In this document: positions 13,942 through 22,626 of the stretch, piece by piece | How positions within the stretch are numbered: the first letter of the stretch is position 1 | How the letters are laid out: every line of letters starts with the position of its first letter | Source of the DNA: Pseudomonas mosselii | GTDB lineage: Bacteria; Pseudomonadota; Gammaproteobacteria; Pseudomonadales; Pseudomonadaceae | Assembly (NCBI RefSeq): GCF_003205295.1 | Contig: NZ_QJRP01000020.1 | Coordinates: 17,446-81,445, forward strand | DNA: 64,000 nucleotides | Reading direction: 5' to 3' | Position numbers and translations under genes: made by a program | Notes under the pieces: model-generated | What the model was told of the DNA's origin: nothing | Databases searched by the model: none | Seen by the model: only the letters and a program-made list of their open reading frames with translations

Positions 13942-15015
13942 TCAGTGCTCCCGGCTGGCGAAGTCGATGCGCGGATCGACCAGGGTGTAGGTGAGGTCGC
14001 CGATCAGCTTCACCACAAGACCCAGCAGGGTGAAGATGAACAAGGTGCCGAACACCACCGGGTAGTCGCGGTTGATCGCCGCCTCGAAACTCATCAGGCC
14101 CAGGCCGTCGAGGCTGAAGATCACCTCGATCAGCAGGGACCCTGTGAAGAAGATGCCAATGAACGCCGAGGGGAAGCCGGCGATCACCAGCAGCATGGCG
14201 TTGCGGAACACATGGCCGTAAAGCACGCGGGTGCGGCTCAGGCCCTTGGCCTTGGCGGTGACCACGTACTGCTTGTTGATCTCGTCGAGGAAGCTGTTCT
14301 TGGTCAGCAGGGTCATGGTGGCGAAGTTTCCGATCACCAACGCGGTGATCGGCAGCACCAGGTGCCAGAAGTAGTCGAGCACCTTGCCGGTGGTGGAGAG
14401 CTCATCGAAGTTGTTGGAGGTCAGCCCGCGCAGCGGGAACCAGTCGAAGTAGCTGCCGCCGGCGAACAGCACGATCAGCAAAATGGCGAACAGGAACGCG
14501 GGGATGGCGTAGCCGACGATGATCGCCGAGCTGGTCCATACGTCGAAGTGGCTGCCGTGGCGCACGGCCTTGGCGATCCCCAGGGGTATCGACACCAGGT
14601 ACATGATCAGCGTGCTCCATAGCCCCAGCGAAATGGACACGGGCATCTTCTCGGCGATCAGGTCGATGACCTTGGCGTCGCGGAAGAAGCTGTTGCCAAA
14701 GTCCAGCTGGGCGTAGTTCTTGACCATGATCCACAGCCGCTCGGGCGCGGACTTGTCGAAGCCGTACATGCGCTCGATCTCGGCGATCAGCGCCGGGTCC
14801 AGACCTTGCGCGCCGCGGTAGTTGGAGCCGGCCACCGAAACTTCGGCGCCGCCGCCGGCAATGCGGCTGGTGGCGCCTTCGAAGCCTTCGAGCTTGGCGA
14901 TCATCTGCTCCACCGGGCCGCCGGGGGCGGCCTGGACGATGATGAAGTTGATGATGAGGATGCCGAACAGGGTCGGGATGATCAGCAGCAGGCGCCGCAG
15001 GATATAGGCCAGCAT
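13942..15015 (-). CDS. yejB: ABC transporter permease (YejB-like)
   Basis: A 357-residue inner-membrane subunit of the DppB/OppB type. It begins MLAYILRRLLLIIPTLFGI, the classic first helix of the family, and is followed by IINFIIVQAAPGGPVEQM. A long periplasmic segment with AGGGAEVSVAGSNYRGAQGL is typical of YejB rather than DppB. The EAA loop reads QYVVTAKAKGLSRTRVLYGH, and the C-terminal end is VKLIGDLTYTLVDPRIDF. It lies between the binding proteins and yejE, all separated by single bases. Confidence 0.93.
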   Translation of the reverse strand: MLAYILRRLLLIIPTLFGILIINFIIVQAAPGGPVEQMIAKLEGFEGATSRIAGGGAEVSVAGSNYRGAQGLDPALIAEIERMYGFDKSAPERLWIMVKNYAQLDFGNSFFRDAKVIDLIAEKMPVSISLGLWSTLIMYLVSIPLGIAKAVRHGSHFDVWTSSAIIVGYAIPAFLFAILLIVLFAGGSYFDWFPLRGLTSNNFDELSTTGKVLDYFWHLVLPITALVIGNFATMTLLTKNSFLDEINKQYVVTAKAKGLSRTRVLYGHVFRNAMLLVIAGFPSAFIGIFFTGSLLIEVIFSLDGLGLMSFEAAINRDYPVVFGTLFIFTLLGLVVKLIGDLTYTLVDPRIDFASREH

Positions 15016-15016
15016 G

Positions 15017-16849
15017 TCAGTTGGCCTCTTGCGTCACGGGGGCGGCGGTGACGGCGGGCGTCACGTCGGGCTTGATCCACCAGGTGTCGATGCCGATGTC
15101 GTACTTGGGCGACACGGCCGGGTGGCCGATATGGTTCCAGTAGGCCACGCGGGAGGTCTTGATGTGCCAGTTGGGGATCACGTAGTAGCCCCACAGCAGC
15201 ACGCGGTCCAGGGCACGGCAGTGGTCGACCAGGCTCTGGCGCGAATCGGCGTTGATCAGTTCTTCCACCAGCTGGTCGATGGCAGGGTCGCGCAGGCCGA
15301 TGAAGTTGCGGCTGCCGGGGTTGTCGGCGGCGGCGCTGTTCCAGTACTCGCGCTGCTCGTTACCGGGCGAATTGGACTGCACGAAGCCGCCGACGATCAT
15401 GTCGTAGTCCCGCGAGCGCAGGCGGGTGATGTACTGCGATACGTCCACCCGGCGGATTTCGAAGTTGATGCCCAGGTCGGCCAGGTTGCGCTTGAACGGC
15501 AGCAGCACGCGCTCGAATTGGGTCTGGGCCAGCAGGAACTCGATGGTCACCGGCTTGCCGTCCTTGTCGACCATCTTGTCGTCGACGATCTTCCAGCCGG
15601 CTTCCTGCAGCAGCTTGTAGGCCTGGCGCTGCTGGTCGCGGATCATGCCGCTGCCGTCGGTGACGGGGTTGCGGAACGCGCCGTTGAACACCTCGTCGGG
15701 CACCTTGCCGCGCAGCGGTTCAAGGATCTTCAGCTCGGCGGGGGTGGGCAGGCCGCTGGCGGCCATCTCGGAGTTCTCGAAGTAGCTGTCGGTGCGGGTG
15801 TAGGCACCGTTGAACAGCTGCTTGTTGGTCCATTCGAAGTCCATCAGCAGGCTGATGGCGTGGCGCACACGGATGTCCTGGAACACGGGTTTGCGCAGGT
15901 TGAAGATGAAGCCCTGCATGCCCACCGGGTTGCCGTTGGGGATCTCTTCCTTGATCAGGCGGCCGTCGCGCACGGCGGGCACGTCATAGGCGGTGGCCCA
16001 GTTCTTCGCGCTGATTTCCAGGGCGTAGTCGAACTGACCAGCCTTGAGCGCTTCGAGGGCGACGGTGTTGTCGCGGTAGGAGTCGAAGGTCATCACGTCG
16101 AAGTTGTAGAAGCCGCGGTTGATCGGCAGGTCCTTGGCCCAGTAGTCCTTGACCCGCTCGTAGCGGATCGAGCGGCCGGCCTTCACGTCGGCGACCTTGT
16201 ACGGGCCACTGCCCAGCGGGATTTCCAGGTTGCCGCGGTTGAAGTCGCGGTTTGCATACCAGTGCTTGGGCAGCACCGGCAGTTGGCCGAGGATCAGCGG
16301 CAGCTCGCGGTTGTTGGTGTGCTTGAACTTGAACAGCACCTTGAGCGGGTCTTCGGCGACCACTTCGGCGACGTCGGCGTAGTACTGGCGGTACAGCGGC
16401 GCGCCGTCCTTGATCAAGGCGTTGAAGGTGAACACCACGTCTTCGGCGCGCATCGGGTGGCCGTCGTGGAAGCGCGCCTCGGGGCGCAGGTAGAAGCGCA
16501 CCCAGCTGTTGTCGGGGGCCTTTTCGATCTTGCCGGCCACCAGGCCGTACTCGGTGAAGGGCTCGTCGAGGCTCTGGCGCATCAGCGTGTCGTAGATGCT
16601 GCCGACGTTGTCGGCGGGCACGCCCTTGTTGATGAATGGGTTGAGGCTGTCGAAGCCGCCGAAGCTGGACTGGCGGAAGGTGCCGCCCTTGGGCGCGTCC
16701 GGGTTGACGTATTCGAAGTGCTTGAAGTTGGCCGGGTATTTCGGCGCCTCGTCGTACAGCGTCAGGGCGTGCTGCGGGGCGGCCACGGCCGGGAGCGTGA
16801 GGCAGGCCAGCAACAGGCTGCCGGCCAGGCGGCGCAAGGTGGGCGTCAT
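15017..16849 (-). CDS. yejA: extracellular peptide-binding protein (YejA-like, copy 1)
   Basis: A 610-residue periplasmic binding protein of solute-binding family 5. The start at 16849 gives a signal peptide (MTPTLRRLAGSLLLACLTLP, cleavage near AVA-AP). Family landmarks follow: ALTLYDEAPKYPANFKHFEYVNPDAPKGGT, GLVAGKIEKAPDNSWV, RFHDGHPMRAEDVVF and the C-terminal NSPGNEQREYWNS and YYVIPNWHIK stretches. The ATG overlaps the stop of the preceding paralogue (ATGA). It delivers peptides (and microcin C-type compounds in E. coli) to YejBEF. The protein has exactly the same length as the next gene upstream, showing a tandem duplication of binding proteins with a single importer. Confidence 0.92.
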   Translation of the reverse strand: MTPTLRRLAGSLLLACLTLPAVAAPQHALTLYDEAPKYPANFKHFEYVNPDAPKGGTFRQSSFGGFDSLNPFINKGVPADNVGSIYDTLMRQSLDEPFTEYGLVAGKIEKAPDNSWVRFYLRPEARFHDGHPMRAEDVVFTFNALIKDGAPLYRQYYADVAEVVAEDPLKVLFKFKHTNNRELPLILGQLPVLPKHWYANRDFNRGNLEIPLGSGPYKVADVKAGRSIRYERVKDYWAKDLPINRGFYNFDVMTFDSYRDNTVALEALKAGQFDYALEISAKNWATAYDVPAVRDGRLIKEEIPNGNPVGMQGFIFNLRKPVFQDIRVRHAISLLMDFEWTNKQLFNGAYTRTDSYFENSEMAASGLPTPAELKILEPLRGKVPDEVFNGAFRNPVTDGSGMIRDQQRQAYKLLQEAGWKIVDDKMVDKDGKPVTIEFLLAQTQFERVLLPFKRNLADLGINFEIRRVDVSQYITRLRSRDYDMIVGGFVQSNSPGNEQREYWNSAAADNPGSRNFIGLRDPAIDQLVEELINADSRQSLVDHCRALDRVLLWGYYVIPNWHIKTSRVAYWNHIGHPAVSPKYDIGIDTWWIKPDVTPAVTAAPVTQEAN

Positions 16850-18678
16850 TTGGCTTTCTCCGAGGTCTTCTTGATCCACCAGCTGTTCAGCCCGAGGGTG
16901 TAGGGCGGCGTGGTGACGAAGGCGAACCGGTTGCGGTAGGCCAGGCGGTGATTGTCGAGGTACCAGTTGGGGATCATGTAGTACTGCCATGAGAGCACGC
17001 GGTCCAGGGCGCGCGCGGCGGCGATCTGGTCATCGCGGCTGCGGGCGGCGAGCAAGGTGTCGAGCAGGTGGTCGACCACCGGGTCCTTGACCCCAGCATA
17101 GTTCTTGCTGCCTTTGGTGGCGGCTTGGCTCGAGTGGAAATACAGCCACTGTTCGAGGCCCGGGCTCAGCGTCTGGTTCAGGGTCATCAGGATCATGTCG
17201 AAATCGAACTGGTCGAGCCGTTGTTTGTACTGGGCGCGGTCGACGGTGCGCAAGCGCGCATCGATGCCGATGCTTGCCAGATTTTCGACATAAGGTTGCA
17301 GGATGCGTTCGAGGTTCGGGTTCACCAGCAGCAGCTCCATACGGAACTGCTGGCCCTTGCTGTCCACCAGGCGCTGGCCGTTGAGCTTCCAGCCGGCCTG
17401 GGCGAACAGCGCCAGGGCCTGGCGCAGGGCCGCGCGGCTGATGCCGCTGCCGTCGGTGTGGCTGACCTGGTAGGGCTGGGTGAACAGCTTTTCCGGCAGT
17501 TGGTCGCGAAACGGTTTGAGCAGCAGCCACTCCTTGCCGGTGGGCAGGCCTGTGGCGGTGAAATCGCTGTTGGGGTAATAGCTGGTGGCGCGTCGGTACG
17601 CGCCGTTGAACAGCGCGCGGTTGGTCCACTCGAAGTCGAGCATCAGGCCCAGCGCCTGGCGTACTCGCGGGTCGCTGAAGGTGGCGCGGCGGCTGTTCAT
17701 GAACAGGCCCTGGGTCTGCGTCGGGATCTTGTGCGGGATCTGCGCCTTGATTACCTCACCGCGGCGCACGGCGGGGAAGTTGTAGCCGTTGGCCCAGTTC
17801 TTCGCCTGGTGCTCGATGTAGATGTCGAACTCGCCGGCCTTGAAGGCCTCGAAGGCCACGGTGGCGTCGCGGTAGAACTCGTATTCGACGCGCTTGAAGT
17901 TGTACTTGCCGCGGTTCACGGCCAGGTCCTTGCCCCAGTAGTCCTTCACCCGCTCGAACACCAGCCGGCGGCCCGGTTGCACCTCGCTGATGCGGTAGGG
18001 GCCGCTGCCCAGCGGTGGCTCGAAGGTGGTGGCCTTGAAGTCGCGCTTTTCCCAGTAATGTTTGGGCAGCACCGGCATTTCGCCCAGGCGCAGGATCAGC
18101 AGCGGGTTGCCGGCGCGCTTGAAGACGAAGCGGATGCGCAGGGGGCCGAGGATGTCGACCCGGGTCACTTCCTGCAGGTTGGTGCGGTAGATCGGGTGGC
18201 CGTCCTTGAGCAGGGTGCGGTAGCTGAAGGCGACGTCGGCGGCGGTGATCGGCACGCCGTCGTGAAAGTGCGCCTCGGGGCGCAGGTTGAACACCACCCA
18301 GCTGCGGTCCTCGCTGTACTCGACGGAGCGGGCGATCAGGCCGTAGCTGGAGGTGGGTTCGTCGCCGGAGGGGTCGTACATGCCGGTGCCGACCATCAGC
18401 GGCTCGTTGAGCTCGTTGATGCCGTACTGCAGGAAATTGGGCGTGGTGACCGGGCTCGAACCCTTGAAGGTGTAGGGGTTGAGCGTGTCGAAGGTGCCGA
18501 AGGCCATGGCCCGCAAGGTGCCGCCTTTGGGGGCTTGCGGGTTGACCCAGTCGAAGTGGGTGAAGCTGGCCGGGTACTTGAGCGTGCCGAACTGCGCGTA
18601 TCCGTGGCTCTCGCTCACCATCGCGACGGCGGGGAAGCTCAAGGCCAGGCTGAGAGACAGCAGGAGGGGACGTATCAA
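16846..18678 (-). CDS. extracellular peptide-binding protein (YejA-like, copy 2)
   Basis: A second 610-residue family 5 binding protein, first gene of the yej operon. An ATG start compatible with the homology is absent: the longer frame to 18861 runs through a REP pair. TTG at 18678 is the best start, giving a signal peptide LIRPLLLSLSLALSFPAVA. Landmarks parallel those of copy 1: YAQFGTLKYPASFTHFDWVN, PQAPKGGTLRAM, HFHDGVPITAADVAFSYR, RVDRAQYKQRLDQFDFDMI and YYMIPNWYLDNHR. The two copies are diverged over most of their length, so they likely bind different peptides while sharing YejBEF. A rare start codon and no strong ribosome binding site suggest modest expression. Confidence 0.88.
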   Translation of the reverse strand: MIRPLLLSLSLALSFPAVAMVSESHGYAQFGTLKYPASFTHFDWVNPQAPKGGTLRAMAFGTFDTLNPYTFKGSSPVTTPNFLQYGINELNEPLMVGTGMYDPSGDEPTSSYGLIARSVEYSEDRSWVVFNLRPEAHFHDGVPITAADVAFSYRTLLKDGHPIYRTNLQEVTRVDILGPLRIRFVFKRAGNPLLILRLGEMPVLPKHYWEKRDFKATTFEPPLGSGPYRISEVQPGRRLVFERVKDYWGKDLAVNRGKYNFKRVEYEFYRDATVAFEAFKAGEFDIYIEHQAKNWANGYNFPAVRRGEVIKAQIPHKIPTQTQGLFMNSRRATFSDPRVRQALGLMLDFEWTNRALFNGAYRRATSYYPNSDFTATGLPTGKEWLLLKPFRDQLPEKLFTQPYQVSHTDGSGISRAALRQALALFAQAGWKLNGQRLVDSKGQQFRMELLLVNPNLERILQPYVENLASIGIDARLRTVDRAQYKQRLDQFDFDMILMTLNQTLSPGLEQWLYFHSSQAATKGSKNYAGVKDPVVDHLLDTLLAARSRDDQIAAARALDRVLSWQYYMIPNWYLDNHRLAYRNRFAFVTTPPYTLGLNSWWIKKTSEKAK

Positions 18679-18777
18679 GTCGGCATCCGATCCAGAAGGC
18701 GTTGGGCTTGGTTCGGGGTACAGTAACAGCTTGTCTGGAATGGAAAAAGAGTCGCCCTTGGAGCAAATGAAGTCCCC

Positions 18778-18864
18778 TGTGGGAGCGGGTTTACCCGCGA
18801 ACACCGGCAAAGCCGGTGCCAAGCACCGCAGAGCCTTCTTCGCGGGTAAACCCGCTCCCACAGG
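18778..18864. repeat. REP pair (inverted)
   Basis: GTGGGAGCGGGTTTACCCGC and its inverted partner GCGGGTAAACCCGCTCCCAC enclose ACCGGCAAAGCCGGT. The element lies between the 3' end of mltD and the start of the yej operon. Confidence 0.88.
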
Positions 18865-18891
18865 GTGGGGCGGTGGCTTCGACGTTGTGGT

Positions 18892-20319
18892 TTAACGCGA
18901 CAGGTAGACGGTCAGGGTCTGCCCAGGCTTGAGCGCATGCCCACTACGCGGATTCCAGCGCTTGAGGTGCTTCATCTCGACGTTGAAGCGCTTGGCCACC
19001 AGGTAGTACGAATCGCCCTTGCGCACCTTGTACTGGGTGGAACGCTGCTTCGCATCGGCCACGCGGTTGGCCGCCGCGCTCGGTGCGTTGCCGCCACGCA
19101 GGGCCAGCACCTGGCCGACCTTGAGGCTGTTGCCGCGCAGGCTGTTCCAGCGCTGGATGTCCTTGACCGCGACGCGGTTGGCCTTGGCGATGCTGCCCAG
19201 GTTGTCGCCGCGCTTGACCCGGTAGCTGCGCGCCGCCGGCGCCTTGGCATCGGCCAGGGCGGCCTGGAACACGGCCTTGTTCGGCTGCAGGGCGACCAGT
19301 TCCTCAGGCTTGAGGTTGGACATGCGGTCACTCAGCAGCTGCGCCTTGGCGGTGGGCACCAGCAGTTGCTGTGGGCCGTCCACGGTCATGCGCTTCTTGA
19401 ATGCCGGGTTGAGCTGGATCAGCTCGTCTTCGTCGATGTCGGCGAAAGCCGCCACGCGCGACAGGTCGAGGCGGTCGTTGATGGCGACGGCTTCGAAATA
19501 GGGTTCGTTGGCGATCGGGTTCAGGTTGATCCCGTAGGCGGCAGGGGTGTTGACCACCTGCGACAGGGCCAGCAGCTTGGGCACGTAGTCGCGGGTTTCC
19601 TGCGGCAGCGGCAGGTTCCAGTAGTCGGTCGGCAGGCCCAGGCGCTCGTTGCGCTCGATGGCGCGGCTGACGGTGCCTTCGCCGGCGTTGTAGGCGGCCA
19701 GGGCCAGCAGCCAGTCGCCGTTGAACATGTCGTGCAGGCGGTTCAGGTAGTCCAGCGCGGCGTTGGTCGAGGCGGTGACGTCGCGACGGCCATCGTAGAA
19801 GTTGGTCTGGCGCAGCTTGAAGTGGCGCCCGGTGGACGGGATGAACTGCCACATGCCGGCGGCGTGCGCGCGGGAATAGGCCATCGGGTTGTAGGCGCTC
19901 TCGATCGCCGGCAGCAGGGCCAGCTCCAGCGGCATGTCGCGTTCTTCGAGGCGCTCGACGATGTAGTGCAGGTAGAGGCTGCCGCGCTCGCCGGCGTTCT
20001 CGAGGAACGACGGGTTGCTGGCGAACCACAGGCGCTGCTGTTCGATGCGCGGGTTGACGTCCATGCCGTCCTGCAGGGCGAAGCCCTGGCGCATGCGCTC
20101 CCAGACGTCCTGGGGCGGTGCTTCCTTGGGCTTGACCACCAGCGGCGCGGGCTTGTGCTTGATCCGCGCCTGGTAGTTGTGCGCGCGAACGCTGTCGGAT
20201 TCGTCGAGCTGACGGGTGCTCTGGCAGCCGACCAGGGTGGCGGCCAGCGCCAGTGCACTGATCTGTGCCAGTCGCGTCAGGGCGACCGAATGAGCGGTTC
20301 TGCGGCTAAGGGAAGACAT
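18892..20319 (-). CDS. mltD: membrane-bound lytic murein transglycosylase D
   Basis: A 475-residue lipoprotein that cuts the glycan strands of peptidoglycan to 1,6-anhydromuropeptides. The signal peptide ends in the lipobox LVGC (lipidated Cys32). The SLT domain (about residues 110-270) shows the catalytic Glu140 in LLPAIESAYNP, followed by AAGMWQFIPSTGRHF and LALAAYNAGEG. Two LysM domains close the protein (YRVKRGDNLGSIAKANRVAV and YKVRKGDSYYLVAKRFNVEM), which bind peptidoglycan. The gene stands alone, upstream of the yej operon on the same strand and separated by a REP pair. Its promoter must be in 20320-20419, together with the 3' end of gloB. Confidence 0.95.
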   Translation of the reverse strand: MSSLSRRTAHSVALTRLAQISALALAATLVGCQSTRQLDESDSVRAHNYQARIKHKPAPLVVKPKEAPPQDVWERMRQGFALQDGMDVNPRIEQQRLWFASNPSFLENAGERGSLYLHYIVERLEERDMPLELALLPAIESAYNPMAYSRAHAAGMWQFIPSTGRHFKLRQTNFYDGRRDVTASTNAALDYLNRLHDMFNGDWLLALAAYNAGEGTVSRAIERNERLGLPTDYWNLPLPQETRDYVPKLLALSQVVNTPAAYGINLNPIANEPYFEAVAINDRLDLSRVAAFADIDEDELIQLNPAFKKRMTVDGPQQLLVPTAKAQLLSDRMSNLKPEELVALQPNKAVFQAALADAKAPAARSYRVKRGDNLGSIAKANRVAVKDIQRWNSLRGNSLKVGQVLALRGGNAPSAAANRVADAKQRSTQYKVRKGDSYYLVAKRFNVEMKHLKRWNPRSGHALKPGQTLTVYLSR

Positions 20320-20419
20320 CGGCTGGAACGGTTATCCGGGCAAAAAAGTTGGGCGATTCTAGAAACCGGCCCCGGCCGGGTCAACCTTTGGGCTTATGTC
20401 ACGATATATCTTGAGGTTA

Positions 20420-21199
20420 TCAGAACACGTCCTTCCAAGACCTCAAGGCAGCAAAAACAGTGGCTTGGGTAGGGTTGGAATGTCCCTTCCATTCGTCTGC
20501 TTTTTGTTTAACGAATGTTTCAGCGGTGCGCAAAAAAGGGTTGGTCAGGCGCTCCAGGCCGATGGTGGAGGGCAGGGTGATGCGATTGTCGGCGCGCAGA
20601 CGGGTAACGTCTTCGAACCGTTGCAGAACGTGCGGGTTTTCCGGTTCCACGGCGCGGGCGAAGCGCAGGTTGCTCAGGGTGTACTCGTGGGCGCAGTACA
20701 CTTCGGTCTCGGCGGGCAGGGCGGCCAGGCGTTGCAGCGAGTGGTGCATCTGCTCGGGCGTGCCTTCGAACAGGCGCCCGCAACCGGCGGCGAACAGGGT
20801 ATCGCCACTGAACAGTAGCGGCGTGGGCGATTGCGCAGTGTAATAGGCGATGTGCCCCAGGGTGTGGCCGGGCATGGCCATGACCTCGAAGGCCAGGCCC
20901 AGTGCCTTGACCTGCGCGCCATCCTCCAGGGCGACATCGCGGGCCGGGATGCGCTCGCTGGCCGGGCCGTAGACGGTGGCGCCGGTGGCTTGCTTCAGGG
21001 CTTCAACGCCGCCGACGTGGTCATGGTGGTGGTGGGTGACCAGGATCGCCTCCAGCGCCCAGTCGCGATGCTGGCCCAGCCAGGCCAGCACCGGCCCGGC
21101 ATCGCCGGGATCGACCACTGCGCAGCGACGATTGGCAGTATCCTGTAACAACCAGATGTAGTTGTCGTTGAAAGCGGGTAGGGCATCGATCTGTATCAT
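20420..21199 (-). CDS. gloB: hydroxyacylglutathione hydrolase (glyoxalase II)
   Basis: A 259-residue metallo-beta-lactamase-fold enzyme that hydrolyses S-D-lactoylglutathione to D-lactate and glutathione, the second step of methylglyoxal detoxification. Metal ligands are visible in THHHHDH (residues 55-61), MPGHTLGH and FSGDTLFAAGCGR; the C-terminal part has the glutathione-binding YCAHEYTLSNLRFA and the RAxN-x-x-LPST motif. ATG 21199 is the conserved start; a much longer frame to 22072 is antisense to the next gene. It is divergent from a methyltransferase gene across an 84-base region. Confidence 0.95.
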   Translation of the reverse strand: MIQIDALPAFNDNYIWLLQDTANRRCAVVDPGDAGPVLAWLGQHRDWALEAILVTHHHHDHVGGVEALKQATGATVYGPASERIPARDVALEDGAQVKALGLAFEVMAMPGHTLGHIAYYTAQSPTPLLFSGDTLFAAGCGRLFEGTPEQMHHSLQRLAALPAETEVYCAHEYTLSNLRFARAVEPENPHVLQRFEDVTRLRADNRITLPSTIGLERLTNPFLRTAETFVKQKADEWKGHSNPTQATVFAALRSWKDVF

Positions 21200-21283
21200 G
21201 TGCGGATCCGTATCGCCAAGCCTGGACATTGGAGGCATCTTAGCCGCGATGGCGCGGCCGGAGAACCTTCGAGGGAGAACGCA

Positions 21284-22057
21284 ATGACCGACCAAGCCTT
21301 CGCCCAGGCCGACCCCGACTGGGTCGAGCTCATCAGCCTGGCCCGCGACTGGTTCGATGGCCCCCTTGGGCAGTTGATGCTCAAGGAAGAGGAAAAGTTG
21401 CTCGAAGAAGAGCTGCGGCGTTTCTTCGGTGGTTACCTGGTGCACTACGGTCCCTGCGCCGAACCCCCGCCCAACGCCCCGCAGGTGCAGCGCAACGTGC
21501 GGCTTGGCGCGCCGTTGCCGGGTGTTGAGATCGTCTGCGAGGAGCAGGCCTGGCCGCTGTCGGAACACGCAGCCGATGTGGTGGTGCTGCAGCACGGCCT
21601 GGACTTCAGCCTCTCTCCCCACGGCTTGCTCCGGGAAGCGGCCAGCGCGGTGCGTCCGGGTGGCCATCTGCTGATCGTCGGCATCAACCCGTGGAGCAGC
21701 TGGGGCCTGCGGCATTTCTTCAGCCAGGGCGCCTTGCGCAAGGCCCGCTGCATCTCGGCGTCGCGGGTCGGCGACTGGCTCAACCTGCTGGGCTTCGCGC
21801 TGGAGAAACGCCGGTATGGGTGCTATCGTCCGCCGCTTGCCTCGCCGGCCTGGCAACAGCGCCTGGCCGGTTGGGAGCGGGTGGCCGGAGGCTGGCAGAG
21901 TGCCGGTGGCGGGGTCTACCTGCTGGTGGCGCGCAAGATGGTGGTCGGCCTGCGGCCGCTGCGCCTGGAACGCCGCGAGCCGATGGGCAAGCTGCTGCCA
22001 CTGCCGTTGGCCAAGGTCAACCGCAGCGCCACCCACCCTGATTCCGAAAAGCACTGA
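21284..22057 (+). CDS. SAM-dependent methyltransferase-like protein
   Basis: A 257-residue cytoplasmic protein with a class I methyltransferase-like fold, type 11. Visible parts are DWFDGPLGQLMLKEEEKLLE at the start, VVVLQHGLDFSLSPHGLLRE and then VRPGGHLLIVGINPWSSWGL, the strand and loop after motif I. The classical GxGxG of motif I is not obvious, so cofactor binding may be altered. The gene sits between gloB and rnhA in the order that is fixed across Pseudomonas. It ends 13 bases before rnhA, and the two are probably cotranscribed. The substrate is unknown. Confidence 0.8.
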   Translation: MTDQAFAQADPDWVELISLARDWFDGPLGQLMLKEEEKLLEEELRRFFGGYLVHYGPCAEPPPNAPQVQRNVRLGAPLPGVEIVCEEQAWPLSEHAADVVVLQHGLDFSLSPHGLLREAASAVRPGGHLLIVGINPWSSWGLRHFFSQGALRKARCISASRVGDWLNLLGFALEKRRYGCYRPPLASPAWQQRLAGWERVAGGWQSAGGGVYLLVARKMVVGLRPLRLERREPMGKLLPLPLAKVNRSATHPDSEKH

Positions 22058-22070
22058 ACACGAGTGGTAC

Positions 22071-22517
22071 ATGAGCGATAGCGTCGAGATCTACACCGAT
22101 GGTGCCTGCAAGGGCAATCCCGGCCCGGGTGGCTGGGGCGTCCTGATGGTTTTCAAGGGCGTCGAGAAGGAACTGTGGGGCGGCGAACGCGAGACCACCA
22201 ACAACCGCATGGAGCTGATGGCCGCGATCGAGGGCCTGAAGGCGCTCAAGCGCGAGTGCGAGGTGGTGCTGACCACCGACTCCCAGTACGTGATGAAGGG
22301 CATCAACGAGTGGATGGTCAACTGGAAGAAGCGCGGCTGGAAGACCGCCGCCAAGGAGCCGGTGAAGAATGCCGACCTGTGGATGGCCCTCGATGAGCAG
22401 GTCAACCGGCACAAGGTGACCTGGAAGTGGGTGCGCGGGCATATCGGCCATCCGGGCAACGAGCGGGCCGACCAGTTGGCCAATCGTGGGGTCGACGAGG
22501 TGCGGGCCCAGCGTTGA
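22071..22517 (+). CDS. rnhA: ribonuclease HI
   Basis: A 148-residue enzyme that degrades the RNA strand of RNA-DNA hybrids, used in primer removal and R-loop control. All catalytic residues are in place: Asp10 in IYTDGACKGNPGPGGWG, Glu48 in NNRMELMA, Asp70 in TTDSQYV, His124 in VRGHIGHPGNE and Asp134 in RADQLAN. Length and motifs match E. coli RNase HI. It follows the methyltransferase by 13 bases and precedes dnaQ, a conserved replication pair. Confidence 0.97.
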   Translation: MSDSVEIYTDGACKGNPGPGGWGVLMVFKGVEKELWGGERETTNNRMELMAAIEGLKALKRECEVVLTTDSQYVMKGINEWMVNWKKRGWKTAAKEPVKNADLWMALDEQVNRHKVTWKWVRGHIGHPGNERADQLANRGVDEVRAQR

Positions 22518-22526
22518 TTACCTGAT

Positions 22527-22576
22527 GGCCATCGCGGGGCCAGCCCGCTCCCGCGATGGCCGCAAAGCGGCCCCGA
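22527..22576. repeat. REP-like remnant between rnhA and dnaQ
   Basis: GATGGCCATCGCGGGGCCAG and CCCGCTCCCGCGATGGCC, followed by GCAAAGCGGCCCC, form an imperfect REP-type palindrome in the 109-base gap. Confidence 0.55.
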
Positions 22577-22626
22577 TTCCGGTATACTCCCGCCTCGAAT
22601 TCAAGCCCCGCAAGTTGGAGTCACCC

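Noticed and set aside
15014..16903. 629-residue open frame opposite yejA
   Set aside because: Antisense shadow of a well-supported gene; Val/Gly/Ala-rich with no domain and no ribosome binding site.
17068..18726. 552-residue open frame opposite the second binding protein
   Set aside because: Same reason: antisense to a gene with signal peptide and family motifs.
20400..20425. ATATATCTTGA sequence near the gloB 3' end, like PadR-type regulator sites
   Set aside because: No PadR gene nearby and the partial dyad is short; probably part of the mltD promoter region.
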